A stretch of 64,000 nt of DNA from positions 23,617,819 to 23,681,818 of the forward strand of contig NC_061868.1 of assembly GCF_907164915.1 (NCBI RefSeq). The letters run 5' to 3'. The DNA is from Impatiens glandulifera (lineage: Eukaryota; Streptophyta; Magnoliopsida; Ericales; Balsaminaceae). A model generated the notes under the pieces. The model saw nothing but the letters and a program-made list of their open reading frames with translations. It was not told the origin of the DNA and did no database searches. The position numbers were made by a program, and so were the translations under genes. The first letter of the stretch is position 1. Each line of letters opens with the position of its first letter. Positions 8,470-18,719 of this stretch are shown one piece after another.

Positions 8470-11361
8470 ATGGATCTAAGCAAAGCTCATTTCCAATGGA
8501 TGCTGCAAGTTGATTTCGCGGATATTGATGAACACGCCGATGATAAAAACAAGGATGTTCTTCAATCTCTAAGAGATTCTGGGTTAGAGGAATTCCTATC
8601 TGGTCCGTTCACCATTTATCCGGCGGCCGTGACGGAGTTCTTGGCGACGGCGACGCTCACAAAAAGGAAGATCTCCGGCAACGTCAACGGGAAAAACATT
8701 TTGATCACCGAAGAGCTATTTGCTGAAGCCCTCGGTCTGCCCAACACAGGTCTGGATTTCAAAACTGACCTAACCGCTGCAGAATCAAACGCTGTCCGGT
8801 TGGTGATATCACTTTCAGATCAGGATCTGGTGATTCACTCCAGCCGGAAGAATAAGCTAAAACCGGAGTTCAAATGGTTGGTGAACATCATCGCTCGCTC
8901 ACTTCAGGGAAGAGGAGGTAACTTCGACAACCTGACGAAACTTAAACTGAAAATGCTGATGGCCATTGTCCGCAGTGACAAGGTGGATTGGGGATACGTT
9001 ATCGTCGAAGAATTTTGCCAGATGGTGATTAAGAAGGATGGTCGGGTTCAGGTCTTCACAATGCAAATTGTGAAAATCCTTAAGTTTCTTAATGTGGAGC
9101 TTGGTGAAGGAGAACCGCTCCCACTCAACAATATTCTCAACTCAGAGTCAATGATTGAGAGGCCAGAGAAAGCGGTTAAACCGAAATCTTCCAGAACAAA
9201 GTCATCCAAAGGGACCAGCTCTTCCGCCCCGGCTGAAGAAGTTACCAAGCAAAAGAAACCCAAAAGAAAAGCGGTTGAAACCGAAGCCCAACAAGAACCG
9301 AAGGGAAGGAAGAAGTCGACTGCTAGGAAGAACTCCAACAAACCGGCGGACTCCGAGAAAACTCTTTCCTCGGATAATCCACCAGAAAGAACCGCATACG
9401 TCTTCCAACCCATTTCCATCAACACCGTTATTCCTACCCCTGTTCCATCTAACTCACCAAGGCAAACCGAATCCTCGGGGAGCCAGGAGAACAAGTCAGC
9501 GTCAAAGGAGGAAGCAGAGGTTAGTATACACTCTGAAACCTCCAAATCACCAAGTAAAAGAATTGAAGAGGTAATAGCCAACGTAGGCTTGAATACCTCT
9601 GAAGCCATTGAGAACGTAGTCCAAGACATCGCAAGGGAAATCGAAGACGATGTGTCAAGTCGTCGCAAATCAATTGATCAGGTTGAGATACCTGATCAGA
9701 GTGAAGAACAACCGGTCGAAGAAACGGCCAAAACAGCAGATATTACACCTCCGGCTCTCGAGGGAAATTTTGAAGATCAGGAACCATCCGGTTCCGCGGG
9801 GAACAGGTCAGCTCCAGACAACACAGAAAACCAATCGGCTCAAGATGGGCCATCTGACTCAGCACCAATACCTGAAGGATCTGTTCAGGTCAACAAAGGG
9901 AAAAGGATTCTTGTCGAAGATTCGACGGTAACAGGAAATGGTACATTGCAAACCGGTCCTCAACCAGAAGTCATAACCGGGGACGAGGTCCCCTTTACCG
10001 TAGAACAAGAAGATGAGCTGTTCGAGGAACTTCTCAGGGACATGAACAAAGGTGCCGGTGATGCGATAGCACCATACCTCATGTGGGTAAAACTTCGTTG
10101 TGAAACAAAAATATCCGATATGGCTCCAGGATTGAGCAGCAACAGGCATTGGGATAGACTCATCAGGCTGGAAGAAAGGGCCCTCCAGTTAGCTCACACC
10201 AATATTATCCAACCTGCTTTTAGCAAAACCGCAGTAATTCTTGAAAATGCTCGGTTACAAGAAGTGGAGAATGCGCTGAAAGAAGCTGAAGGAAAAACGC
10301 TAACTCCGATCGAAATGAGAATGATTGAACGGTTTCATGGAGTACGAGAAAACTCGTACAAAGTCTCGACCATCTTGATATGCAATGGAGGAAAGGCTGT
10401 CGATACCAACTCAATAATGCCGATCTACACCAAAGTAAGCCATTCTATGTAATCGGGGAATCATCTACAATAGCAGAGAACCTGGAACAAGACTCCCCTC
10501 AAACCGCTAAAGCTCCGAAATCGATCAAATGAAGCAGGCGGTGATTGATACCATTGATTCATGTCTTGGAAGCTACAAAACCGCAACCGATGAGAGGATT
10601 GCAACGGCTGAAGCTAATCTGTCAAACACTATACGGGGATCTGTACAAACCGAAATAGCAAACACCGTTCAAACATCTATCAAGTCTATGATAGATGAGG
10701 CTGTGCAGACCTTAGTCAAATCCTTGATCGCCGAGTCCATCCAAACTGCAACCGCTCCATTATTAGATATGCTGCAGGCAATGGCCATTCAAATTGGGGA
10801 GTTGTCCAAACTCCAAGTCAGCAAGACTCAAACACAAATCGAGTCTGATGCTGAAACCGCTAAGAGGCTGCAAGAGGAAGAAATGGAAAGGGAACGGGTG
10901 CAGAAGGAGATTGAAGACAAGGATTATGAGCTTGCCCAATAGTGCAACGAGGAGGAACAGGCAGGCATCCAGGAACCCCCACTGGTTCAACCGTCCCATT
11001 CAATGAACACAAGGAATAAGAAGAAACGGAGCGCAGTTGCGAAAGTAATCAAGCGGGCAGAACAAAGAGAAGTTGTACCAGTCGTGCTGAATGTGCAACC
11101 TCTTGATGAAGAAGAAGAAGAGGACACTGAAGAACTTAACCAGCGGAAGAGGAGGGCAATTGAAGGTTCAACCGCAACTCCAAGCCTTAGACCAATTGTT
11201 GCTCCACCGCTTCCTCCACCAAAACAAGTGTATGGGCCGAAATGTTGATTGACGCTGAAAGACGCGACAGAGAGTGGAAGGCAAGAGAAGAAGAAGAGAG
11301 AAGACGGTTCGAAAAAGAACTGGAGAAAGATCTTGAAAAGGGGGGACCATCCAAGCCTTAG
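8470..11361 (+). pseudogene. ORF-c: long member of the extra family with disordered and coiled-coil tail, broken
   Basis: The plausible start is the ATG at 8470 (MDLSKAHFQW); the frame is open earlier but without an ATG. The first 230 residues carry the family domain (SGLEEFLSG, VTEFLATATL, V.GKNILITEELFAEALGLPNTG, LKPEFKWLVNIIARSLQGR, MLMAIVRSDKVDWG). A roughly 300-residue basic then acidic low-complexity segment rich in Lys, Ser, Glu and Pro follows. The frame ends at 10452, but the protein appears to continue one frame over from about 10350 (reading LDMQWRKGC) and in a third frame from 10529, where a coiled coil starts. A TAG at 10940-10942 and a further shift near 11243 interrupt it before the end at 11359-11361, whose tail is very rich in Glu, Arg and Lys. 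Intact length would be about 960 residues. It may be a structural or nucleic-acid-binding protein, but no function can be assigned. Confidence 0.72.
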
Positions 11362-11537
11362 TCTTTTCCCTTATTTCTTTCAAAATAATTTATGTTTAAC
11401 TACGTTTCAGAACTTGGTTATTTTATTATACTTTTCTGATAGTTTTCACATATTGTTTTTGAAAATCAAACACAGGTTTTTGAAACATTTTCTTCCGACA
11501 GAAAACAAACAAAACGCTAAACAAGTTTTTTTTAAAA
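11362..11537 (+). other. Short spacer between ORF-c and the PPT repeat array
   Basis: AT-rich sequence with no gene. It leads into the 89-bp repeats that hold the polypurine tract. Confidence 0.6.
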
Positions 11538-11894
11538 CCGGCCACACATTACAAGTTTTGAATATTTATTCTAAATAATCAAAAAGGGAGAAATTGATAG
11601 AAAAATTAAGTAAGTTAATTTTCAAACCGGCCACACATTACAAGTTTTGAATATTTATTCTAAATAATCAAAAAGGGAGAAATTGATAGAAAAATTAAGT
11701 AAATTAATTTTCAAACCGGCCACACATTACAAGTTTTGAATATTTATTCTAAATAATCAAAAAGGGAGAAATTGATAGAAAAATTAAGTAAGTTAATTTT
11801 CAAACCGGCCACACATTACAAGTTTTGAATATTTATTCTAAATAATCAAAAAGGGAGAAATTGATAGAAAAATTAAGCAAGTTAATTTTTGGAA
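11538..11894 (+). repeat. 89-bp tandem repeat, four copies, spanning the PPT and 3' LTR start
   Basis: Units start at 11538, 11627, 11716 and 11805, with an exact 89-bp period. The first unit contains the polypurine tract used for the present LTR boundary, and the next three lie inside the LTR. The 5' LTR likewise has three, which fits plus-strand priming from the first PPT. Confidence 0.92.
11581..11594 (+). other. Polypurine tract of E1
   Basis: AAAAAGGGAGAAAT sits directly before TGATAG, the inferred start of the 3' LTR. It primes plus-strand DNA synthesis in LTR elements. Identical copies recur every 89 bp inside the LTR. Confidence 0.85.
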
Positions 11895-13051
11895 CCGGCT
11901 AGTCAAACTAAACAGTTGTTAACTTTCATGTGCAGGTACAGATCAAATCGTATGACACGGTTGGGGCATCATTATGAAACTCCTCAAAAGAAACCGGTTT
12001 CAAGTGTTCATGTCAAAGATTGGAGGAAGCGGTTTTCTCTTTCTCAAGCTACCGGTCTGCAAAGACAAATTCACATACCAGCCGGATCATACTGCACAAA
12101 AGACAAAACCGGAAAATTCAAACTTCAAGAGTGACGTACCTTGACGAAAGAAACGTGTCTTGAAAGAATAAAAGAAGATCAGATCCGATCGGAAGCATGC
12201 GAGGAAAGCAATGATGCTTTATTGATCTGAAGTTGACAACCTGAGGTGCATGTCCAACACGTGTACAAATCTGAAAAACGATTATGTCATCTTCCCTCAG
12301 AGCTGCCTGCATGACTGCCAAGTGTTGAGGAAGGTGAAGCGTGCAAGCAACCTCTCTGCACCGGCGTGATAACGATCAACCAATCCAGAGAAGAGAGAAG
12401 AAAAGTGACCGTTGGCTCTTCTCAGCTATAAAAGGAAGACGAAACGTCTTCATTTAATGCAAGTTACAGATTACGAAAAATAAATCATCAAAGCATTAAG
12501 TTAGAGAGATAAACTGTTATATTCCAAAACCGGTGTGTCTAAAACCGGAAGCTTTCTGTATTGTGTTAAGTTGTTGTATTACATCAAAGTGTGAGTTGGT
12601 GTAACCGGCGAGTAGCGAAGTTGGGCTCGACCGACAGTGTTGTTATAACTTTAAAAGTTAGTGGAGATCCTTCTCATAACCTGAGAAGAAGGGGTGACGT
12701 AGGAGAGTTTGCTCCGAACATCCATAAAAATCCCTGTCTCGTGTTCTTTCTTTCGTTTTACTTACTTACTAAACCTAACCTCAAACCAATCGTACTTCGT
12801 AAACCGGTCCATTTATACCCATAAACCGACTCTTTGTAAAACATCATCTAAAGTCGCATAAGTTGCTTCAACCTGAAACAGACATTTCCGCCCTTGAACC
12901 CGGTTCAAGAGTCTGTGACAGTTTGTGCAGTGCTGAGAACGGTTTTAGTCTCTAACCGGACTATCACCAAAGTGTTGTGTGTGTTGTAAGCGGCCACCCT
13001 TCCCGAAACCGGAAATACCCCGATCCTACAAGGGCGTCCCCGATCCTAACA
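11595..13051 (+). repeat. 3' LTR of E1
   Basis: This is a 1457-bp LTR starting TGATAG and ending CTAACA, so it has canonical TG...CA ends. It matches the 5' LTR at about 97-98% by eye. TATA box at about 12427. It contains the stem-loop ATCCTTCTC-loop-GAGAAGAAGG followed by GGTGACGTAGGAG, and the CTTGAACCCGGTTCAAG hairpin. The final A may be shared with the target duplication. Confidence 0.92.
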
Positions 13052-13075
13052 GATACCTAAGTTCTAAATAAGTAC
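13052..13075. repeat. 24-bp target-site duplication of E1, right copy
   Basis: Identical to 931-954. Confidence 0.85.
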
Positions 13076-13330
13076 GAAAATTCAATTAAGAAAGTATAAA
13101 TATTAAGATACAAGATTTTCATGATAAAATATAGGTCATTAATCTTGTATAGTAATAATTTTCAAGAGAGACGAGACACTGATTTTTGTAAACACATCGA
13201 CTTTATTGTGTATTTTCAATAATCATATCGATTTTCCATGATCTAGGGCCACTTTCATACATGATTCTTCACTCCATAAATAAAATCAAAATTGAAAAAA
13301 AATGAAATATAACCCAAAACTTATAACATA
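13076..13330. repeat. Duplicated segment, copy A, continued after E1
   Basis: It matches 15236-15483 (for example the shared ACAAGATTTTCATGATAAAAT) and then diverges. Confidence 0.75.
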
Positions 13331-14189
13331 AATAAAATTTTCTACAAATTCTAAATAGTCAAAACAAGAGTCAATTACAATTTGAGGCTCAAACTTTAAA
13401 TTGAGCTATATGAAGCTCGAACTATCATATTTTTGGCAATTTCGGACTTTTTACTAAACGGATGTTAGATCCGTCTATTTTATAATTCATTTGCATTAAC
13501 ACTTGTAACTTTAGTTAGTTTAATATTACATTTTTATTAATTATTTAATGATTTCTTCGAGTTGTACACTATGGTAAAGAAAACCTCATGCCCATTAAAG
13601 ACCTTGATCGATTTTACTTCTGATACATATTGAACTTTGCGGTTTCTTTTTATATAGGGATAAAAAAATTGCGGTTTCAGTAATTAGTGGGTTTTAACAA
13701 AGATCAATATTTTTTATATTTATTAAAGCTCTTTGAAACGTGTCTTGAGATTTATATTTATCGTAAAGTACAAGATTACTATATATTCCAAGATTATGCA
13801 ATTCAATTAATTCTTTTTACTATACCTCTACAAAATATAGTGATGAATGTGAAAAATATGGAAGTTGAAAATGGTGATAAAGAATATTTTGAAGAATTTA
13901 TTTAAATTGAGATAATTATTAAAGATTTCTCAATTCAATGCAATCTTAAGGATCAATGTGAGGTTGAAACAAAAATTTCAAACTTATCTTTCCAAAATCT
14001 TAACAAAATTTATTTTGGTTTTGGTTAACATATTTTACATTTATTCTAATATTAAATATTGAAAAGATAATTTAATTTCATTATAAGTAAGGAAAAATAA
14101 TGAGTCATATAAATAAACATATTAAAAATAATAAAAATGATTTAGATAAGAGGAAAAGATGTTGCCGATATGTTTAATAACTTCGACAC
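13331..14189. other. AT-rich intergenic sequence
   Basis: No recognisable gene or repeat. A 72-codon open frame at 13687-13905 has no family I know and a composition like its surroundings, so I do not call it. Confidence 0.5.
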
Positions 14190-15483
14190 CAGAAGAGGAA
14201 GGTATGATGCAGACATGTTTAATAATCTTGACGTCTTAACCCGATAATCGATTATATATGTGTAAGGACATTAAGTAAATTATATGATAATTTGTTTTTT
14301 AAATTAAATAAAAAATAATAACTATTTTATACCAAAGTTTAAAATAACATTGATTTATAATTCAAAATTTTAAATATTTTAAATGCATCATAGTAATATT
14401 TTATAATTAAGCATATAATAAGAGACAATACCACCCACAAATCACATAATAGGTTATTGACACAATTATAATCAGGCACATGGGTGCTTATTTTAGACCA
14501 ACACTATCACATTTTAAGCATGTTTTTATTGAAAATGTTATAATTTACATAAAATGTTTTCAAATAAAATTTCTTAACTTTTGTTTTTATCAACTTTGTT
14601 TCTTCAAAATTTTAAAACATATAAAACCCTAAATTTTGTGAAAAATCATAAAATTGTGCTAGTGATTCAATAATATTTTTTTATATGTTTTCTTTTATAT
14701 TTATTATATATTGTTCAGTAATAATTAAGAGAACTATATCTCTTTATTTCCTCCATGTACGTTGTTACTATAATAATAGATCGGTTGGGCTCAAAATAAT
14801 TTTAATTCGAAGTAGAAGAATAAGTCAAATATTTGGTAATCTGGAGTTAATTCTTATTTATATTTTGGTTAGACATATTAAAACTATTATGTTAATTTCA
14901 ATAGATAAACAAATTTTATTTATTGGATTGTACTTTCAATATTTAATTTTTAACTATTAAAGTTAACTTTTTTTTGTAAGTTTTAGTGTATTTTAAGAAT
15001 TTAACTAATCTATATTCATATTAATTTTATTTTGTTTGTTCAAATATAAGAATTAAAATTGAATTACAATTTTCTATAATTTTTTAAATATAGAAATTGA
15101 ATTATAAATATATTTTAATTATGATAAAACTGAAATTAAAATTTTAATTATAATATCGTCTATAATTGAAACACATCCTAAATGATTTTCGAAAGATTAA
15201 GAAACAAATTAGATCACTAATTTCTAAATAAGTAAGAAAATTGAATTAAGAAAATATAAGTATTAAGGTACAAGATTTTCATGATAAAATGTAGGACATT
15301 AATCTTGTATAATAACAAACTTTAAAAGACACGAGTCACCGATATTTTCTAACACGACGACTTTATCATGTATCAATAATCCTATTGATTTTCCATGATC
15401 TAGGGCCACTTTGATACCTGATTTTTCACTTCCATAAATAAAATAAAAATTGAAAAGAAAATCAAATATAACCCAAAACTTAC
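14190..15483. repeat. Duplicated segment, copy B left half
   Basis: It matches copy A (1-930 plus 13076-13330) end to end without the retrotransposon, so it serves as the empty-site reference for E1. Non-coding and AT-rich. Confidence 0.8.
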
Positions 15484-16640
15484 CTATGTCTGCCAAGTTC
15501 ACTTACCCAAATTGCACCGTCTATACCTCGCTCATAGGTCATCTGTATTATTTTACATACGTATAATAATATTTATATATATTTATTTAAAATTGTTATT
15601 AATCATATATTATGCCATTTGTAATCATTTTATATACAACTTAATCCCAAAAAATCTATATGAATAGAGAGAGTAAAGTAACAAGATGATCAAACGAAAT
15701 AAATATTAACGAATAAATATTAATTGTTTTTACTTGGATTCACAAATAATAGTCATAGATAAATCAAATAAACAATAAAGTTTATAGTTATTAATGGATC
15801 TCTTATAATGATGGATCTAGTTTCTGAATCATAGAAAAATGTAAAAGAAATGAATAGAAATAGTACATAACTTTAGAAATTCATTTTATCACTTGTGAAA
15901 CACTCAAAAATAAATCTGAAAGAAACATGATTGCACACATTTTATCATTGTCTGTGAGTTTGTCGTCTGAAAAAGCGAAGAAACCACTCATATATTATTC
16001 CTTGTCCCCGTGTTTCACCCGAAGGTGAATAAGGCACCTCATTGCTTTCAAGTCCGGAGCCATAAATGAATGTGAGGCGTATGGCTAGGGATGGAGGAGA
16101 GAGATTTATCCAGATTCCTTCTCTTCTCTTCTCTTCTCTTCTCTTCTCTTCTCTTCTCTTCTCTTCTCTTCTCTTCTCTTCTCTTCTCTTCTCTTCTCTT
16201 CTCTTCTCTTCTCTTCTCTTCTCTTCTCTTCTCTTCTCTTCTCTTCTCCAAAAATTTGGTCAATTATGGAATAAGAGAATTAAATATTAGCCAAAAAGGA
16301 AATCACGCATTACGCATGGCCGAAGTCCTCGGCCCAATTTAGAAAAGTGGTCTCTCTTTTTTTCTGCAAAATAAAAAAAAATACAAAGTAAGATAAATTA
16401 AAAAATAAGTTTTTATTTTAAGTTTGTTTGATTTATAATATTTTTATTTAATAAGTTCAAATTTTACTATTAAATAAAGTGTAAAATAAGAGTGTCTACT
16501 ATTTAACAAAAGAGTAAAGTGAAAATATAGATAATAATGATTAAATAAAAAACATATTATCTTTTATAATATAGACACAAGATAGACAAACAATGACAAG
16601 TTGGGTGTCTTGACCATGATATAAATTATATCAAAAATAC
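15484..16640. repeat. Duplicated segment, copy B right half
   Basis: It matches 24881-27160, including the blocks GTCTATAC.TC.CTCAT, ATTGTCTGTGAGTTTGTCGT and GGTGTCTTGACCAT. Copy C has extra repeats inserted, and copy B has a CTCTT array instead. Non-coding. Confidence 0.78.
16117..16248 (+). repeat. (TTCTC)n pentanucleotide microsatellite, about 26 units
   Basis: An uninterrupted run of TTCTC over about 132 bp. It gives long open frames on both strands (Ser/Leu/Phe on plus, Arg/Glu/Lys on minus) that are artefacts of the repeat. The matching place in copy C (about 26715) has only a short CT-rich stretch. Confidence 0.97.
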
Positions 16641-16879
16641 AATTTTTAAAAATAACATATCACAACTTAAAATAATACTTAAATATAATAGTTTTTTATA
16701 TTTATTTTATAATTTAAAAAAAAAATTACTATATATATGTATTTTAAATTTATTGATAATTAAATTGTTAAAATCTAATTTTACTAACAGTAAATTATTA
16801 GGGACTTGATGATGATGTAATATCTCTTCAATCAAAGAGACAACAATCTTCTCATTTATAATTAAACCATTCTGTTCAG

Positions 16880-18110
16880 AGTGTAGGGAGGTTCATTGTA
16901 GGAATGGTTTTTAAATGAAAAAAATTTATAAAAGATGCTATAATAAATTATTCATGTGATTGCAGAATTAGTTTAAAATTGATTAAACAAGACTCTTATA
17001 GAATGAGGGGTGAAATGCAGCAAAGAAGGATGTCCTTGATATTTTTTTTGCAAAAATGGACCAAATAGAAAAAAAATGGATAGTAAAGAATTATGGTCTC
17101 AAGCACTATTTATACTCTAATAATAATAACATTTTAGTCTTTGTAAATTATGCTGAAATGAAATTTAGCAATAGAATTTTAACTCAAAGAGACATTTCCA
17201 CAAAAAAAAACTCTTCAACAACTTTGTTGGGAGGATTGAAATTTTGATGTGAGTTTTTCTTTGATGAATAAAGCTAAAAGAATAGTTTTGGCCGAAGTTG
17301 AATGAGACATCGAAAAAGATTTCAATAAGTTATGGAACTATTTGGAAGAACTACAATCAAGGAATAATGATATTTTTATTCTTAAAACCATCAAAGATGA
17401 AACCACAGGTGAAATTTTTTTTATAAAATGTATGTGTGTTTTGAGACATGTAAGAGTTGTTAGATAAACGGTGTAGACCAATAATTGGGGTTAATAGATT
17501 TTTTGAAAGACTGAATGTAAATGAGAACTACGTTCTGCTATTGGTCGAGATGAAAATGATCACATGTTCTCGATAGCATGTTTTGTGGTGGAAGGAGAGA
17601 GTCGAACAAGTTGAGAATTATTTTTCAAACTTCTAATTGAGGATCTACAATTAAAAGAAGGAGAAACATTAACATCATTTCAGACATGCAAAATGTATGT
17701 TTTCAATTTTTAATTTGATTTCAATGTAAAATTTGATATGTAAATTTGATCACACAGTTTTTAAGAACAGTTATTGAACTATTTGATTTCATTTTGTTAG
17801 AGATTAAAAAGAGAAGTTGCTGAATTATTACCAAATACAGAGCTTATATTTTTTTGCCGCCATTGGTATAAAAATTTGGCTAGATGAGGAAATATGGGTG
17901 AAGACTTGAAATTATTTTTTTGGAGGTGTGCTCGAACCATATATCCAGAACAATTAGATTCCAATTTAAGAGTACTCGAATAAACCAAACAAAGAGCCGG
18001 TACTTCTGCGATCTGAATTACTAAGAGAATATGGTTAAAGGCATACCTCAAAGAGTATCTAAAGTGTGACATGGTAGACAGCAACATTTTGAAACATTTA
18101 GTTCATGTAT
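16880..18110 (+). pseudogene. MULE (Mutator-like) transposase, decayed
   Basis: Plus-strand reading in shifting frames gives the layout of a plant MULE transposase. First comes the MuDR-type N-terminus around 16890-17120 (VGM.F...K.FI.DAIINYS, RMRGEM, KKWIVKNYGLKH). At about 17320-17440 there is KLWNYLEEL and, after a gap, a CMCVLRHVR segment. At about 17530-17650 the catalytic core appears as AIGRDENDHMFSIACFVVEGE then LLIEDLQLKEGE. At about 17845-17930 comes FFCRHWYKNLAR, then LKLFFWRCARTIYPEQLD. Several stops and frame changes make it non-functional. Terminal inverted repeats were not found; the 5' side touches copy B and the 3' side touches the E2 LTR. The family call rests on the motif order, read by eye. 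Confidence 0.75.
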
Positions 18111-18279
18111 ATTATGTTGGGTCAAATTATTTTGACTAAGGGTCAAAGTATTATGACTAGTATAATTTTGATGATGTGTTGGTACAAAACTTAAATTAAG
18201 TCGTCTAATCATTTTTGGTGAATGTGTATCGATATTAGACTAAGTCTGAATGAGGCTCATTAGACTGATTGACTATTAG

Positions 18280-18714
18280 ACGTACGTAGTTAGACATACA
18301 GTCTAATAGATGAAGTTAGACGTGCAGTCTAACAGATGTAGTGAGACGTGCAGTCTAACAGATGTAGTGAGACGTGCAGTGTAACAGACGTTGTTAGACG
18401 TGCAGTCTAACAGACGTAGTTAGACGTGCAGTCTAACAGTCGTAGTTAGACGTGCAGTCTATTAGACGTAGTTAGACGTGCAGTGTATCAGATACGTAGT
18501 TAGACGTGCAGTCTAACGAATACATAGTTAGATATGCAGTTTAACAGATGTAGTTAGACGTGTAGTCTAACAGATATGTAGTTAGATGTGCAGTTTAACG
18601 GATATGTAGTTAGACGTGTAGTTTAACAGATACGTAGTTAGATGTGCAGTCTAATGGATATCTAGTTAGACGTGCAGTCTAACAGATACGTAGTTAGACG
18701 TGTAGTCTAACAAA
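18280..18714 (+). repeat. Hairpin minisatellite, left part
   Basis: About fifteen tandem units of 24-29 bp built on GTTAGACGTGCAGTCTAAC, in which GTTAGAC and GTCTAAC are complementary around a GTGCA loop. The linkers (AGATGTA, AGATACGTA and similar) vary. Many units show changes in one arm only. Confidence 0.9.
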
Positions 18715-18719
18715 CGTAG

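Larger units (their letters stand above)
955..13051 (+). mobile_element. Ty1/copia LTR retrotransposon E1, pol-deleted, with three extra genes
   Basis: E1 is a 12.1-kb copia element with this order: 5' LTR (955-2396), tRNA-iMet PBS (2399-2410), gag (2442-4252), protease fused to RT end/RNase H (4344-5327), three related extra genes (6028-6767, 7198-7956, 8470-11361), PPT (11581-11594) and 3' LTR (11595-13051). Integrase and most of reverse transcriptase are absent, so it cannot move without helper proteins. By eye the LTRs differ at about 27 substitutions and 2 one-base indels over roughly 1.18 kb, which suggests a fairly recent insertion. The 6.2 kb between RNase H and the 3' LTR is unusually long. 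The flanks carry a 24-bp direct duplication. Confidence 0.93.

Noticed and set aside
9048..9668. 206-codon minus-strand frame
   Set aside because: It lies opposite the low-complexity part of ORF-c, has no family features and is a shadow of that frame.
16048..16342. Open frames of Ser/Leu/Phe and Arg/Glu/Lys repeats
   Set aside because: They are only translations of the TTCTC microsatellite.
18280..18714. CRISPR-like array of short palindromic repeats
   Set aside because: The sequence is plant nuclear, the units are contiguous with near-constant short linkers instead of unique spacers, and the array lies in a copia LTR.
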